Shown: positions 44,892 to 54,357 of the stretch, one piece after another
Numbering within the stretch: the first letter of the stretch is position 1
How the letters are laid out: each line of letters opens with the position of its first letter
NCBI RefSeq assembly: GCF_037026715.1
Contig: NZ_JBANCG010000002.1
Span: forward strand, 572,290 to 636,289
Length of the DNA stretch: 64,000 bases
Reading direction: 5' to 3'
From: Breoghania sp037026715
Lineage (GTDB): Bacteria > Pseudomonadota > Alphaproteobacteria > Rhizobiales > Stappiaceae
Translations under genes and position numbers: made by a program
The notes under the pieces: generated by a model
Database searches by the model: none
Told to the model about the DNA's origin: nothing
Seen by the model: only the letters and a program-made list of their open reading frames with translations

Positions 44892-45863
44892 CTAGCTCTT
44901 TTTCCCGAACCTGGCCTTGAGTTCCTCGCACTTGTCGGGACGCTCCGCCTTGGGCGTGAACCAGAGATAGTCGTAAACCCCCGGGGCCGGCAGGTAATCG
45001 GCCGGATCGCTCTGGCCTTGCTCGGCCTCAACCATCGCGACGATCCGAATGGAGGCTTCGGGCGCACGGGCCCGCAGGTACCACGGTACGGCCATGTCTC
45101 CACGCACGTGCCCCCGGCCCGCGATCAGAACCGCTCCATCGGCCGTCGCATTTGCAATCAGTCCGTCGGCAAACGAAGCGTCGCGGGCGCGCTGCACCGG
45201 AACCATCGCCTCCACCGCCGGCTCCGGCAGCAGCCCGCAATGGCCGTCGCGCAGGTCCTGTTTCAGCGTTTCCTGTCCGGCTGCGGGCAGCGGCGTTTCC
45301 AGCCCCCAGCTTTCCGCGATGCCCTTGCCGAGCGCTCCGAGCCCCTCCTTCCGGAAGCGCTTCACCGTTTCGCGCGAAAGATCGCCCGGCGCCATGGGCA
45401 GGCCGGCCGCCAGCGCCGCATCGGCGATCGGCTGGTACATCGCCCAGTCCGGCCAGCCACGCTCCTTCCATTTCAGCGCCTTCCCCATTGCCGAAGCGTT
45501 TTTGGGGGTACCGGCCAGGTAGCTCTTGAGGGCGCCGGCCTCGTCTGCGGAAATCATCTCGAAGACAACCGCCGGTTTGCGTCCAGCCTCGGTGAGGGCG
45601 GAAACGATCCAGGCCTGGCGCAGGTGGTGGTCGGCATTGTCATGGGTCTCGCCGGCCAGCACGAAGCGGGCGGATGCGATGTCGCCGGCTAGCGCCTCTG
45701 GGGTGACGAATGCCTGCTTGCCGACAGACCAGATCTTGCCAACCAGCGGGTTGTCGCGATTGAGCGTCGATTGCCAGGCCTCGGGAAGAGGCGGGGTCGC
45801 AAGCGCTGGACTTGAGAGAGCGAGGCTGAGGGCGGCTGCGGCGGCGAAGCGGACACGAGTCAT
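44892..45863 (-). CDS. ChaN-family heme-binding-like protein
   Basis: 323 residues from ATG 45863 with a signal peptide (about 1-22, SSPALA-T). It has the DUF399/ChaN fold signs AGETHDNADHHLRQA and, near the C-terminus, IAGRGHVRGDMAVPWYL. ChaN of Campylobacter is an iron-regulated surface lipoprotein that holds two hemes. No lipobox cysteine is seen here, so this one is likely soluble in the periplasm. It ends close to the convergent MHYT-LytTR gene. Confidence 0.82.
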   Translation of the reverse strand: MTRVRFAAAAALSLALSSPALATPPLPEAWQSTLNRDNPLVGKIWSVGKQAFVTPEALAGDIASARFVLAGETHDNADHHLRQAWIVSALTEAGRKPAVVFEMISADEAGALKSYLAGTPKNASAMGKALKWKERGWPDWAMYQPIADAALAAGLPMAPGDLSRETVKRFRKEGLGALGKGIAESWGLETPLPAAGQETLKQDLRDGHCGLLPEPAVEAMVPVQRARDASFADGLIANATADGAVLIAGRGHVRGDMAVPWYLRARAPEASIRIVAMVEAEQGQSDPADYLPAPGVYDYLWFTPKAERPDKCEELKARFGKKS

Positions 45864-45945
45864 CTGGTTCCTCCAACAGGGAGAAGACATATAGGATACT
45901 CCGCCAGAGCGCGCATAGACCGGGAGTGCCGGTCGCTTTCCGTTT

Positions 45946-46515
45946 CTATCCCTTGTTCGCAAGATCGTCGAAAAGCCGTTGGACGAAACCCCGCCAGCGA
46001 CTTTCTTCCAGGGGTTGGTCGTAGAGAATGCGGTAGATGATCGGCGCGACCACCTGATCGAGAACATCGTCGACGTTCGGAAAGGCCTCGCCCCGGTCGC
46101 GGGCGCGTGCGGCGAGAAGGTCCAGCTGCGCGCGCGTGATCGAACAGCACGCGGAGGCCTTGCCGCGCTCGCCCTGGCTGACGAGCACATCCTGAATCAT
46201 CTTGCGGCCGGGTTCCGAAGCCATTTCCTCCGCATATTGTTCGCTCCAGGCTTCCAGGTCGGTGCGCGCGCTGCCGGTATCTTTCGGTGGACTGTCCGGC
46301 CGCAGGCGCTGAAGCGCAACATCGGCGAACAACTCCCTGAGGTCTCCCCAGCGCCGATAGATTGTGGAGGGGGTCACCCCCGCTTCTTCGGCAATCGCCG
46401 GAATCGTCAGCGCCTCGCGCGGCATCGCCTGTTGCAGCTTTTCCACGGCGGCATGAACGCTCGCCTGAACCCGGGCGCTTCGTCCGCCCGGGCGTGTCTG
46501 TGTCTTTGCCGTCAT
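45946..46515 (-). CDS. TetR/AcrR-family repressor of the adjacent MFS pump
   Basis: 189 residues from ATG 46515. N-terminal helix-turn-helix ALTIPAIAEEAGVTPSTIYRRWGDLRELF (about residues 35-65) and a C-terminal TetR ligand domain. Divergent from an MFS transporter, with an 8-3-8 inverted repeat between the two starts: the classic pump-repressor arrangement. The inducer is unknown. Confidence 0.88.
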   Translation of the reverse strand: MTAKTQTRPGGRSARVQASVHAAVEKLQQAMPREALTIPAIAEEAGVTPSTIYRRWGDLRELFADVALQRLRPDSPPKDTGSARTDLEAWSEQYAEEMASEPGRKMIQDVLVSQGERGKASACCSITRAQLDLLAARARDRGEAFPNVDDVLDQVVAPIIYRILYDQPLEESRWRGFVQRLFDDLANKG

Positions 46516-46589
46516 GCGTCTTTTCTCGTCTGTCCGCTTTGCTTGCGCCCGCACTCCGTTGCGCACGAACGCGCATGTCGGAATTCACT

Positions 46590-46608
46590 AAAGCAAATTA
46601 TTTGCTTT
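46590..46608. promoter_or_regulatory. putative TetR operator
   Basis: AAAGCAAA-TTA-TTTGCTTT is a perfect 8-3-8 inverted repeat between the divergent TetR and MFS genes. A similar partial sequence (AAATTAGCTTT) lies about 45 bp further on. Binding by the TetR protein is inferred from position. Confidence 0.65.
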
Positions 46609-46667
46609 TATGTGATGGAGGGGGTATCTCTATCGCAACAAATTAGCTTTAAGTGAGCCCAAGCATC

Positions 46668-47882
46668 ATGTCCAGTTCTCTCTCCGGGGGCACCGGTCGG
46701 TCTGCGGTCCCCGGCCCCTTCCTGTTTTATGCGGGAACCTTCGCCACCTTCATGGCCGCCTCGGCCGCTCCGACCCCGCTCTACCGGCTCTACCAGCAAA
46801 TGTGGGGCATTTCTCCGGTGATGATCACTTTCGTGTTTGCCGTTTATGCCTTCGCGCTGCTGGCTGCCTTGCTGGTCGGCGGATCGCTTTCCGATCATGT
46901 CGGGCGCAGGCCGGTCATCTTTGTCGGTCTGGTGCTGCAGATCGTCGCCATGGTCCTGTTCCTGCAGGCCGAAAGCGGTCCTGCGCTGCTTGCGGCGAGG
47001 TTGATGCAGGGGATTGCCACTGGTGTGTCCACCACGTCGCTCGGCGCGGCGGTGGTGGATGCGGACAGCGAACGGGGGCCGGTGGTCAACAGCCTGTCGC
47101 CGTTGGGCGGCATGGGGGCGGGAGCACTCATCTCGGGCGCCCTCGTGACCTTTGCTCCGGCGCCAAGCCATCTGGTTTACGCCGTGATCCTCATCCTGAC
47201 CGTGCTCCAGGCCGCCATGATCTGGCGCATGCCGGAAACGGTCCGTCGCAGGCCCGGCGCGCTTGCCGCGCTCGATCCGCGCGTCACCATTCCCGCCTCC
47301 GCCCGCCGCGCCTTCGTGCTTTTGTCTCCGATCAATCTGTCGATCTGGATGCTGGGCGGCTTTTTTCTCTCCCTCATCCCCTCCGTTGTCGCGCGGACAA
47401 CCGGCATCGCCTCGCCTTTCCTCGGAGGCATCGTGGTGGCATCGCTGATGTTCTCCGGTGGTGTCGCGGTCTTCGCATTGCGCACGCGCAGGCCGGCTGC
47501 GGCCATGACCTTTGGAACGACGGCCGTCGTCGCGGGCCTCGTGGCGCTGACAGTCGGCGTCATCACGGGTCAAATTGTCCTGCTCGCGATCGGCTCGGTC
47601 GTGACGGGGCTTGGGTGGGGCGCGTGCTTTACCGGCCTGATGCGGCTGCTGCTGCCGCTGGCGCGCTCTGATGAGCGGGCGGAATTGCTCGCCGTCTATT
47701 ACATCGAATCCTATCTGGCGCTGAGCGTGCCAGCGATCGGTGCGGGCTTTCTCGCCACGTCGATCGGCCTTGCCGCGACAACCCTCGTCTTCGGCGCGTT
47801 CGTGTTGATGCTGAACGTAGGGGGCTACATCCTCCTTCGGGCCACGGGGCTTGCGAGCGGCCGAACGATCATGGCGGCCTGA
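46668..47882 (+). CDS. MFS transporter (drug efflux type)
   Basis: 404 residues from ATG 46668; GTG 46653 is also in frame. Twelve predicted hydrophobic helices. The loop 2-3 motif A is GGSLSDHVGRRPVIF, and LMQGIATGVSTTSLGAA is typical of the motif B/C region. It likely exports a small toxic compound under control of the divergent TetR repressor. Substrate not deducible. Confidence 0.87.
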   Translation: MSSSLSGGTGRSAVPGPFLFYAGTFATFMAASAAPTPLYRLYQQMWGISPVMITFVFAVYAFALLAALLVGGSLSDHVGRRPVIFVGLVLQIVAMVLFLQAESGPALLAARLMQGIATGVSTTSLGAAVVDADSERGPVVNSLSPLGGMGAGALISGALVTFAPAPSHLVYAVILILTVLQAAMIWRMPETVRRRPGALAALDPRVTIPASARRAFVLLSPINLSIWMLGGFFLSLIPSVVARTTGIASPFLGGIVVASLMFSGGVAVFALRTRRPAAAMTFGTTAVVAGLVALTVGVITGQIVLLAIGSVVTGLGWGACFTGLMRLLLPLARSDERAELLAVYYIESYLALSVPAIGAGFLATSIGLAATTLVFGAFVLMLNVGGYILLRATGLASGRTIMAA

Positions 47883-47907
47883 AAGGGCAAGCGGCACATG
47901 ACAAGAA

Positions 47908-47931
47908 AAAGGGGGCCGCTTGGCCCCCTTT
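47908..47931. terminator. bidirectional terminator
   Basis: GGGGGCC (47911-47917) pairs with GGCCCCC (47922-47928), flanked by AAAAA on the left and TTT on the right. It serves the convergent MFS and mmsA genes. Confidence 0.8.
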
Positions 47932-47957
47932 CCGTAAACAATTGTGCGTTCCCGCCT

Positions 47958-49457
47958 TCACCCCATCGTGGGGATGGAGAACTCCGCACCTTCCTTGGTG
48001 CCGGACGGCCAGCGTGACGTCACGGTCTTGGTGCGGGTGTAGAACTTGAAGGCATCGGGGCCGTGCTGGTTGAGGTCGCCGAAGCCAGACCGCTTCCAGC
48101 CGCCGAATGTGTGATAGGCCAGCGGCACCGGGATCGGCACGTTGACGCCCACCATGCCGATGTTGATGCGGGCGCAGAAGTCGCGTGCGGTGTCGCCGTC
48201 GCGCGTAAAGATGGCGACGCCGTTGCCGTATTCGTGGCTCATCGGCAGATCGATGGCTTCCTCGTAGGTCTTGGCGCGCACCACGGAGAGGACGGGGCCG
48301 AAGATTTCGGTCTTGTAGATGTCCATGTCCTTGGTGACGTTGTCGAACAGGCAGCCGCCGATGAAATTGCCGTTCTCGTAGCCCTGCAGCTTGAAATCGC
48401 GCCCGTCCACGGCAAGCGTCGCGCCTTCCTCGACCCCGCGGTCGACGAGCCCCCTGACGCGGGCATAGGCCTCCTTCGTCACCAGCGGTCCGAAATCGAC
48501 GTCGTCGCCGGCAGTATAGGGGCCGATCTTGAGGTTCTCGACCCGGGGAATGAGCTTTTCCATCAGGAGGTTGGCGGCTGCCTCGCCGACGGGAACGGCG
48601 ACGGACACGGCCATGCAGCGCTCACCGGCGGCCCCGTAGCCCGCGCCCACCAGCGCGTCGACAGCCTGATCCATGTCCGCGTCCGGCATGATCAGCATGT
48701 GGTTCTTGGCGCCGCCGAAGCACTGAACGCGCTTGCCCGAAGCGCAGCCGCGCGAATAGACGTAATGAGCGATTGCGGTGGAGCCGACGAAGCCCACCGC
48801 CTGGACGATGTCGTCATCCAGAATGGCGTCCACGGCTTCCTTGTCGCCGTTGACCACGTTGAGAATGCCTTCCGGCGCGCCGGCTTCCAGCATCAGCTCC
48901 GCCAGCATCAGCGGTACGGACGGGTCACGCTCCGACGGCTTCAGGACGAAGGCGTTGCCCGCGGCGATCGCCGGGCAGAACTTCCACATCGGGATCATCG
49001 CCGGGAAGTTGAACGGCGTGATGCCGGCGACCACGCCCAGCGGCTGGCGCATCGAATACATGTCGATGCCGGGGCCCGCGCCTTCGGAATACTCGCCCTT
49101 CATCAGGTGCGGCGCGCCGATGCAGAATTCGGCGACTTCCAGCCCGCGAATGACGTCGCCCTTGGCATCGGGAATGGTCTTGCCGTGCTCCTTCGACAGT
49201 GCTTCGGCGAGCTTGTCCATGTCGCGGTGAAGAAGATCGACGAACTTCATCAGCACGCGGGCGCGGCGCTGCGGGTTGGTCGCGGCCCAGGCGGGCTGGG
49301 CGGCTGCTGCGTTTTCCACGGCCGCGCGAACTTCGGCCGCGCTCGCCAGTGCTACCTTGGCCTGAACCTCGCCGGTAGCGGGATTGAAAACGTCGGCGGT
49401 GCGCCCTGACGTGCCAGCGACGTGCTTGCCGCCTATGAAATGACCGATCTCGCGCAT
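47958..49457 (-). CDS. mmsA: methylmalonate-semialdehyde dehydrogenase (CoA-acylating)
   Basis: 499 residues from ATG 49457 with GGGAGG upstream. NAD-dependent oxidation of methylmalonate or malonate semialdehyde to propionyl- or acetyl-CoA, in valine, inositol and beta-alanine breakdown. Diagnostic MmsA features: GITPFNFPAMIPMWKFCPA, FGGAKNHMLIMPDAD, the catalytic cysteine in GAAGERCMA, and the C-terminal IPVPLAYHTFGGWKRS. Length matches the family. A LysR regulator is transcribed divergently. Confidence 0.95.
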   Translation of the reverse strand: MREIGHFIGGKHVAGTSGRTADVFNPATGEVQAKVALASAAEVRAAVENAAAAQPAWAATNPQRRARVLMKFVDLLHRDMDKLAEALSKEHGKTIPDAKGDVIRGLEVAEFCIGAPHLMKGEYSEGAGPGIDMYSMRQPLGVVAGITPFNFPAMIPMWKFCPAIAAGNAFVLKPSERDPSVPLMLAELMLEAGAPEGILNVVNGDKEAVDAILDDDIVQAVGFVGSTAIAHYVYSRGCASGKRVQCFGGAKNHMLIMPDADMDQAVDALVGAGYGAAGERCMAVSVAVPVGEAAANLLMEKLIPRVENLKIGPYTAGDDVDFGPLVTKEAYARVRGLVDRGVEEGATLAVDGRDFKLQGYENGNFIGGCLFDNVTKDMDIYKTEIFGPVLSVVRAKTYEEAIDLPMSHEYGNGVAIFTRDGDTARDFCARINIGMVGVNVPIPVPLAYHTFGGWKRSGFGDLNQHGPDAFKFYTRTKTVTSRWPSGTKEGAEFSIPTMG

Positions 49458-49572
49458 GAAGAGCCTCCCGGATTCTGGTGACCTGATGGTGTCGGACGGA
49501 TTTCGTCTCCGTTCGTTGCCCGACAGTCTGCATCAAGCGCGCGGAAACGCAACGCTCGACGGGGCGCAGCCG

Positions 49573-49623
49573 TTGTGCAAAAATTGAAGTGCAATTGTTT
49601 GCGAGGGCGAAGATGAAGTGCAA
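49573..49623. promoter_or_regulatory. repeated motif between mmsA and lysR (candidate operator)
   Basis: TGAAGTGCAA occurs twice in direct orientation (49585-49594 and 49614-49623), with a related TTGTGCAA at 49573-49580. It lies in the 261-bp divergent region, a usual place for LysR binding. The consensus T-N11-A palindrome was not assigned. Confidence 0.45.
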
Positions 49624-49718
49624 AAAATGAAATGGGTGGGGCTTCACGCTTCACGCCTCGCGTCTCCTCGCTCGCCATTGCACCCCGGGCCCTGTGGCGC
49701 TGGAGAGAAACCGAACCG

Positions 49719-50597
49719 ATGAACTGGGATGACGTGCGCATCTTCCTGGCCGTTGCCCGCGCAGGCCAGCTCTTGGCGGCCGGGCGCAGGCTGGGCCTCA
49801 ACCACGCGACTGTGGCCCGGCGTGTGAGTGCGCTTGAAGCCGCCCTCAAGACGCGGCTTCTCGACAGGCGCACCAACGGCTGCGTGCTGACGCCTGCGGG
49901 CGAGCGTTTCCTCGCCTCGGCGGAAGCGATGGAGGCGGAAATGCTGGCGGCCACGGCCGCAACCGATGCGGATCTGGACGTGTCGGGCACGGTCCGCATC
50001 GGCGCGCCCGATGGCTTCGGCGTCGCCTTTCTGGCCCCGCGCCTGGGCGAATTGACTGCCCGGCATCCCGGGCTGACGGTACAGCTCGTGCCGGCGCCGC
50101 GTTCCGTCTCGCTGTCACGCCGCGAGGCGGATATCGCGGTCACCGTGGAACGGCCCGAGCATGGCCGGCTGGTCGCAAAGAAGCTCGTCGACTACACGCT
50201 CGGCCTCTTCGCCCACTCCCTCTATCTTCAGGAGCACGGCGTTCCGCAGACCCCTTCGGACCTGCGCCATCACCAGCTTGTCGGCTATGTGGAGGACCTG
50301 GTCTTTTCTCCCGCCCTTGCTTACGCGGGCGAGGTGGCCCGCGACTGGCAGGCGCGTTTCGAGATCGCTTCGGCGCTCGGTCAGACGGAGGCGGTGCGCG
50401 CCGGCGCCGGCATCGGCATTCTGCACAGTTTCATCGCCCGTCGCGATCCCGAGCTTGTGCCGGTCCTGCCCGACAGGCTGATCCGCCGGGCCTACTGGCT
50501 CGTCTATCACGAGACCTCGCGCGAGCAGCGGCCGGTGCAGGTCGTGGCGGATTTCGTCGCCGGGATCGTCAGCGCAGAACGCCATATCTTCGCCTGA
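49719..50597 (+). CDS. LysR-family transcriptional regulator
   Basis: 292 residues from ATG 49719. The winged helix-turn-helix at the N-terminus reads DVRIFLAVARAGQLLAAGR, LGLNHATVARRVSALE and DRRTNGCVLTPAGE. The substrate-binding domain starts near residue 90 (VRIGAPDGFGVAFLAP). It is divergent from mmsA, an arrangement seen in relatives, so activation or repression of mmsA is inferred. The inducer is unknown. Confidence 0.9.
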   Translation: MNWDDVRIFLAVARAGQLLAAGRRLGLNHATVARRVSALEAALKTRLLDRRTNGCVLTPAGERFLASAEAMEAEMLAATAATDADLDVSGTVRIGAPDGFGVAFLAPRLGELTARHPGLTVQLVPAPRSVSLSRREADIAVTVERPEHGRLVAKKLVDYTLGLFAHSLYLQEHGVPQTPSDLRHHQLVGYVEDLVFSPALAYAGEVARDWQARFEIASALGQTEAVRAGAGIGILHSFIARRDPELVPVLPDRLIRRAYWLVYHETSREQRPVQVVADFVAGIVSAERHIFA

Positions 50598-50612
50598 GCG
50601 CGTTGTGGCGTG

Positions 50613-51323
50613 CTATCGCTTGCGGGTGACCCACGCGCCCCAGAACAGGCTTGAGAAGAACCTGAGGGGCGGCTCGAAACCCGCGCCGGCCAGCAGATCG
50701 GCAACGACCTCTTCCGAGGCCGGCGGGTCCGCACCCTGCAGGATCTTTCCAAGCTTCGCAGTGACCTCGTTCTCATCGGCGCCGTGCTGACGCCAGCGTT
50801 GTCCCCACGCCTGCAACAGCACCGGCTCTTCCGCATAAGCGCGATAATTGCCGGCCAGAATGAGTGGCGCGCCGGGTTTCAGCCGCGCGGAAAGGTCGGC
50901 GAGAATGGCGCGTTTCGCCTCTTCGCCCGGCAGGTGGTGCAGGACGCCGATGAGGGTTGCCGCATCGAACGTCTCTTCTCTCGACAGGTCACCGACCTGC
51001 GCTTGCCGGAATTCCGTGCGTTCCGAAAAACCGGCGCCTTCCACCGCCGCGCGCGCGAGCGCGAGCATCGGTTCGGATGGGTCGACCGCAAGAAAACGCC
51101 AGCCGGGCTCCAGCCGCGCGCCGCACACGATCTCGCTGGCTGTGCCGCCGGCGCCCGCCACCAGAATGCGGGCCGTCGAACCTGACCCCAGCACGGAGGC
51201 GAGCACGCATGCGGCCAGTTCGTGGCAGGCGTCGTAACCGGCCAGCCCGATGCGGCTTTGTTCGGCGTATTCGCCGGCCCGGGAGGGATCGAATTTGGCC
51301 GCGGAAGCGGGAGAGTTCTGCAT
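50613..51323 (-). CDS. class I SAM-dependent methyltransferase
   Basis: 236 residues. Motif I is ILVAGAGGTASEI (about residues 53-65), strand 2 ends in FLAVDPSEPM, and FDAATLIGVLHHLPG and LSARLKPGAPLILAG follow: the usual methyltransferase order. The GxGxG loop reads GAGGT. Substrate unknown. It is the last leftward gene after coxF, about 96 bp away, so it might be co-transcribed with cox, though no cox-linked role is known to me. Confidence 0.82.
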   Translation of the reverse strand: MQNSPASAAKFDPSRAGEYAEQSRIGLAGYDACHELAACVLASVLGSGSTARILVAGAGGTASEIVCGARLEPGWRFLAVDPSEPMLALARAAVEGAGFSERTEFRQAQVGDLSREETFDAATLIGVLHHLPGEEAKRAILADLSARLKPGAPLILAGNYRAYAEEPVLLQAWGQRWRQHGADENEVTAKLGKILQGADPPASEEVVADLLAGAGFEPPLRFFSSLFWGAWVTRKR

Positions 51324-51419
51324 GAGAAGGTTGCCGTGATCGATGCGGGAGAGGACTGTCTCAGTTTTTCGGTGACAGTGCCAGAAAACGCGAAGGCCGG
51401 GAATGGCGCGCGGCCGAGG

Positions 51420-52229
51420 TCAGCCGTTGAGCGCGTTCGCGGACGATGCGGGCCTGCGCCGTGCCGCGCGTCTGACCTGAACGGCCTCCGCCAGAATGGA
51501 CAGGGCGATTTCCTCTGGCGTGATCGCGCCAATATCGATGCCGGCCGGTGCCGACAGTGTGGCGATACGCTCCGCAGCAATGCCGGATTCAGTCAGTTCC
51601 TTGCGCAGGCTCGCTGCCTTCGCGCGGCTGCCGACGAAGGCGGCGTGGGCAACGTCGTGACCCAGCACCGCCTGAAGCGCATCCATGTCGCCGAGACCCT
51701 GCGTTGCGATGACCGCATAGACCTCGCCGGACGGAAACTCGGCAATATCGCGCGCGCGCTCCGCGAGCGCCGCGTCGAAGCCGAAGCGGGGGGCGAGCTC
51801 CGCCACGGCCCGGGCAACCGGCGTCGCGCCGAACACGAGAAGCAGCGGCTGCGGTCGCACGGGCTCGATGAAGATGTCCACCGTGCCTTTCGAGGGGCAG
51901 TGGCTGCGGTAATACTCGATGCCCTCGCGAACTTCGCCCGCCTTTACGCCCTCCGCGCTCAGGATCTCGTGCGGCTGGACGGAGATGAGCCGCGGCTCGC
52001 CATCGGCCAGCGCCCGCTTGACCGCCCGCAGCACCGCGCCCTGCGCACACCCGCCGCCGATCCACCCGTGCATCGTGCCGTCACCCAGGATTACCGCCTT
52101 GGCGCCCGCCTTGGCAGCCGTGGCCGCAACGGTGCGCACAACCGTTGCAACTGCAAAGGCCGCCCGCTCGCGCCGGAGACGGTTGATCGTGTCGAGGACC
52201 GGATCGGCGGAGGTGTCGGGCGCTGACAT
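51420..52229 (-). CDS. coxF: CoxF, XdhC-family maturation protein
   Basis: 269 residues from ATG 52229; an in-frame TTG at 52244 overlaps coxE. XdhC/CoxI-type: the N-terminal part has GDGTMHGWIGGGCAQGAVLRAV and the C-terminal Rossmann-like part has LLLVFGATPVARAVAELA and SAPAGIDIGAITPEEIALSI. These proteins help sulfurate or assemble molybdenum centres in xanthine dehydrogenase and CODH families. Order coxM-S-L-D-E-F matches Oligotropha. Confidence 0.88.
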   Translation of the reverse strand: MSAPDTSADPVLDTINRLRRERAAFAVATVVRTVAATAAKAGAKAVILGDGTMHGWIGGGCAQGAVLRAVKRALADGEPRLISVQPHEILSAEGVKAGEVREGIEYYRSHCPSKGTVDIFIEPVRPQPLLLVFGATPVARAVAELAPRFGFDAALAERARDIAEFPSGEVYAVIATQGLGDMDALQAVLGHDVAHAAFVGSRAKAASLRKELTESGIAAERIATLSAPAGIDIGAITPEEIALSILAEAVQVRRAARRRPASSANALNG

Positions 52230-52240
52230 CGTCGTTGTCC

Positions 52241-53449
52241 TCAAAGCCGCGCAAGATAGGGTTCGAGCTTCGCCAGGCTCTCCAGATTATGGGCCGCGGC
52301 GAAAAGATCGAGATGGGGTAGCGCCGCCCGCATGCCGGCGGCGGCGGGCTCGTAGCCCTGCCATCCCGCCATCGGGTTTAGCCAGGCGATGTGCCGTGTG
52401 CGCTTGCGAAGGCTTGCGAGTTCGCGGCCGAGATCTTCCGCCGGGCCGGTGTCGTAGCCGTCGGAAACGATGATCACCGCGGTGCGCCCGTGCACCACGC
52501 GCGCCGCATGCTGGCGGTTGAACGCCGCGAGGCTCTCGCCGATGCGGGTGCCGCCGGCAAAGCCCCGGGCGATCAGCGAAAGCCGGTCGAGCGCGCGTTG
52601 CGGATCGCGCTCCTTCAGGGCCGGCGAGACATGGACAAGCCCTGTGTGAAACAGAAAGGCATCGGCCTCGCGTGCATGGTCGAGCAAGCCATGCAGAAAG
52701 CGCAGGAAGAATGCCGAATAAGGGCTCATGGAGGCGGAGACATCGAGCAGAGCGACAATGCGGAGCGGCTTGTCGCGGCGTTTGCGGAAGGCGAGGTCGA
52801 ACGGTTCGCCTCCATGCGCGATGGAGCGCCGGATTGTCGTGCGCAGGTCTATCCGCCGTCCACGCCGGCGAAGCCGCTCGCGCCGGGTGAGGCGTTGGCG
52901 CAAGGCTCCCGCGAGACGCCCGGCCAGCGCGTTGACCTCGGCGATGGCTTGCGGGTCAGCGATGTGGCGCAGGTCCGTCGTCTCCAGAACTTGCGCGCGC
53001 GAGGCGCCGCCGCGCCGCGCATCTGCCGCGCCGGTCTCGTCATCCTCTCCGGCCTGTTCGCGACGGCGCTCGACGTGGTCGGGCATGCCGCCGGCCGAAG
53101 GGCCGGAGGGCTGGCCGCGCATCTTCTCTATGCCTGCTGGCGCGCGGTCCGGCGCACCGGAAACGCGGGTGGCGGCGCGAACGCCGCGACCGAGCCAATG
53201 GGCGTCGAACAGCGCGTCGAAACGGGCAAAGTCATCGCGGCGGCTGCACGCAAGCGCTCTCAGCGCCGGGCGCAGGCGCGAGGGGCGGGCGGCGAGACCC
53301 GCAGCGGCAAGTTTCAGGGCGTCTTGCGCTTCCGAAAGCCCGATCGCAAACCGGTTCGCCCTCAGCTGTGCGAGAAAGCGCATCATCTGCGCTCTGTGCG
53401 CGGCGCCTGCGGCCTCCGGCGGCGGGGCAGGGGCGGTTTTCGCCATCAT
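52241..53449 (-). CDS. coxE: CoxE, von Willebrand A-domain CODH maturation protein
   Basis: 402 residues from ATG 53449, overlapping the coxD stop by 4 nt. After a helical N-terminal region and an arginine-rich linker, the VWA domain begins near residue 225. Its MIDAS is LLDVSASMS (DxSxS) with a following FAGGTRIGESL and IIVSDGYDTG. CoxE works with the AAA+ protein CoxD in building the [CuSMoO2] centre of CODH. Its own stop lies 12 nt before coxF. Confidence 0.9.
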   Translation of the reverse strand: MMAKTAPAPPPEAAGAAHRAQMMRFLAQLRANRFAIGLSEAQDALKLAAAGLAARPSRLRPALRALACSRRDDFARFDALFDAHWLGRGVRAATRVSGAPDRAPAGIEKMRGQPSGPSAGGMPDHVERRREQAGEDDETGAADARRGGASRAQVLETTDLRHIADPQAIAEVNALAGRLAGALRQRLTRRERLRRRGRRIDLRTTIRRSIAHGGEPFDLAFRKRRDKPLRIVALLDVSASMSPYSAFFLRFLHGLLDHAREADAFLFHTGLVHVSPALKERDPQRALDRLSLIARGFAGGTRIGESLAAFNRQHAARVVHGRTAVIIVSDGYDTGPAEDLGRELASLRKRTRHIAWLNPMAGWQGYEPAAAGMRAALPHLDLFAAAHNLESLAKLEPYLARL

Positions 53450-54327
53450 GCCACCTTGCCGATCAAACGGTCGAGAACTTCGCGGCTCATCGCCGCCTGA
53501 TCCTCTTGCGTCTTCAACAGGCAGATCAGCGTGTCATGGACGGATTCCGGGTCATCCGCCAGATGCTTCACTTCGAGCCCGACCAGCGCGGCCGCCCAAT
53601 CGAGCGTTTCGGCGACGCCCGGCACTTTCCGCAGGTCTTCCTTGCGCACCATGGCGACGAGCCGGGCGATCTCGGCCGCGAGCCGCTGGTCGATGCCGGG
53701 AAGACGGGCAGTCAGAATTCGCGTCTCACGCGCCTCGTCCGGGTAGTCGACATAGTGATAAAGGCAGCGCCGGCGTAGCGCATCGGAAAGCTCGCGCGTG
53801 CCGTTGGAGGTGAGGATCACACGCGGAATGGTGGTGGCGTGGATGGTGCCCAGTTCCGGCACGCTCACCTGCCAGTCGGAGAGAAGCTCCAGCAGGAAGG
53901 CCTCGAATTCCTCGTCCGCCCGGTCGATCTCGTCGATCAGAAGCACCGCCCGCGTGTCTGATCGGATCGCGGCGAGCAGCGGACGCTCGAGCAGGTAATC
54001 CTCGGAGAAGATCTGCTCTTCGATGGCCTCGGCCGATACCCCGTCGCGCTCGTGCGTCTTGATGGCGAGAAGCTGGCGCTGGTAGTTCCATTCGTAGAGC
54101 GCGGCGGAGGCATCGAGCCCCTCATAGCATTGCAGCCGGATGAGCGGAGCGGCATGAACCTCCGCCAGAGCCTTGGCGACCTCCGTCTTGCCGACCCCGG
54201 CCTCGCCTTCCAGCAGCAACGGCCGCTGCAAGAGATCCATCAGGTAAAGCGCCATGGCGAGATCGGCATCGGGCACGTAGCCGGCGTTTGTCAGGCGCGT
54301 TGCGATGGTGGTGCGGTCGAAGGGCAT
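53446..54327 (-). CDS. coxD: CoxD, MoxR-type AAA+ ATPase
   Basis: 293 residues from ATG 54327 (MPFDRTTIATRL). Walker A GEAGVGKTE (41-49), Walker B AVLLIDEIDRADEEFE, sensor 1 ILTSNGTRE and arginine finger region ALRRRCLYH. MoxR-family AAA+ partner of the CoxE VWA protein; in Oligotropha CoxD is needed for sulfuration and copper insertion into the molybdenum site. Translationally coupled to coxE. A palindromic repeat separates it from coxL. Confidence 0.93.
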   Translation of the reverse strand: MPFDRTTIATRLTNAGYVPDADLAMALYLMDLLQRPLLLEGEAGVGKTEVAKALAEVHAAPLIRLQCYEGLDASAALYEWNYQRQLLAIKTHERDGVSAEAIEEQIFSEDYLLERPLLAAIRSDTRAVLLIDEIDRADEEFEAFLLELLSDWQVSVPELGTIHATTIPRVILTSNGTRELSDALRRRCLYHYVDYPDEARETRILTARLPGIDQRLAAEIARLVAMVRKEDLRKVPGVAETLDWAAALVGLEVKHLADDPESVHDTLICLLKTQEDQAAMSREVLDRLIGKVA

Positions 54328-54357
54328 GGTGTCTTCCGGATAGGATCGGGGGAAGGG

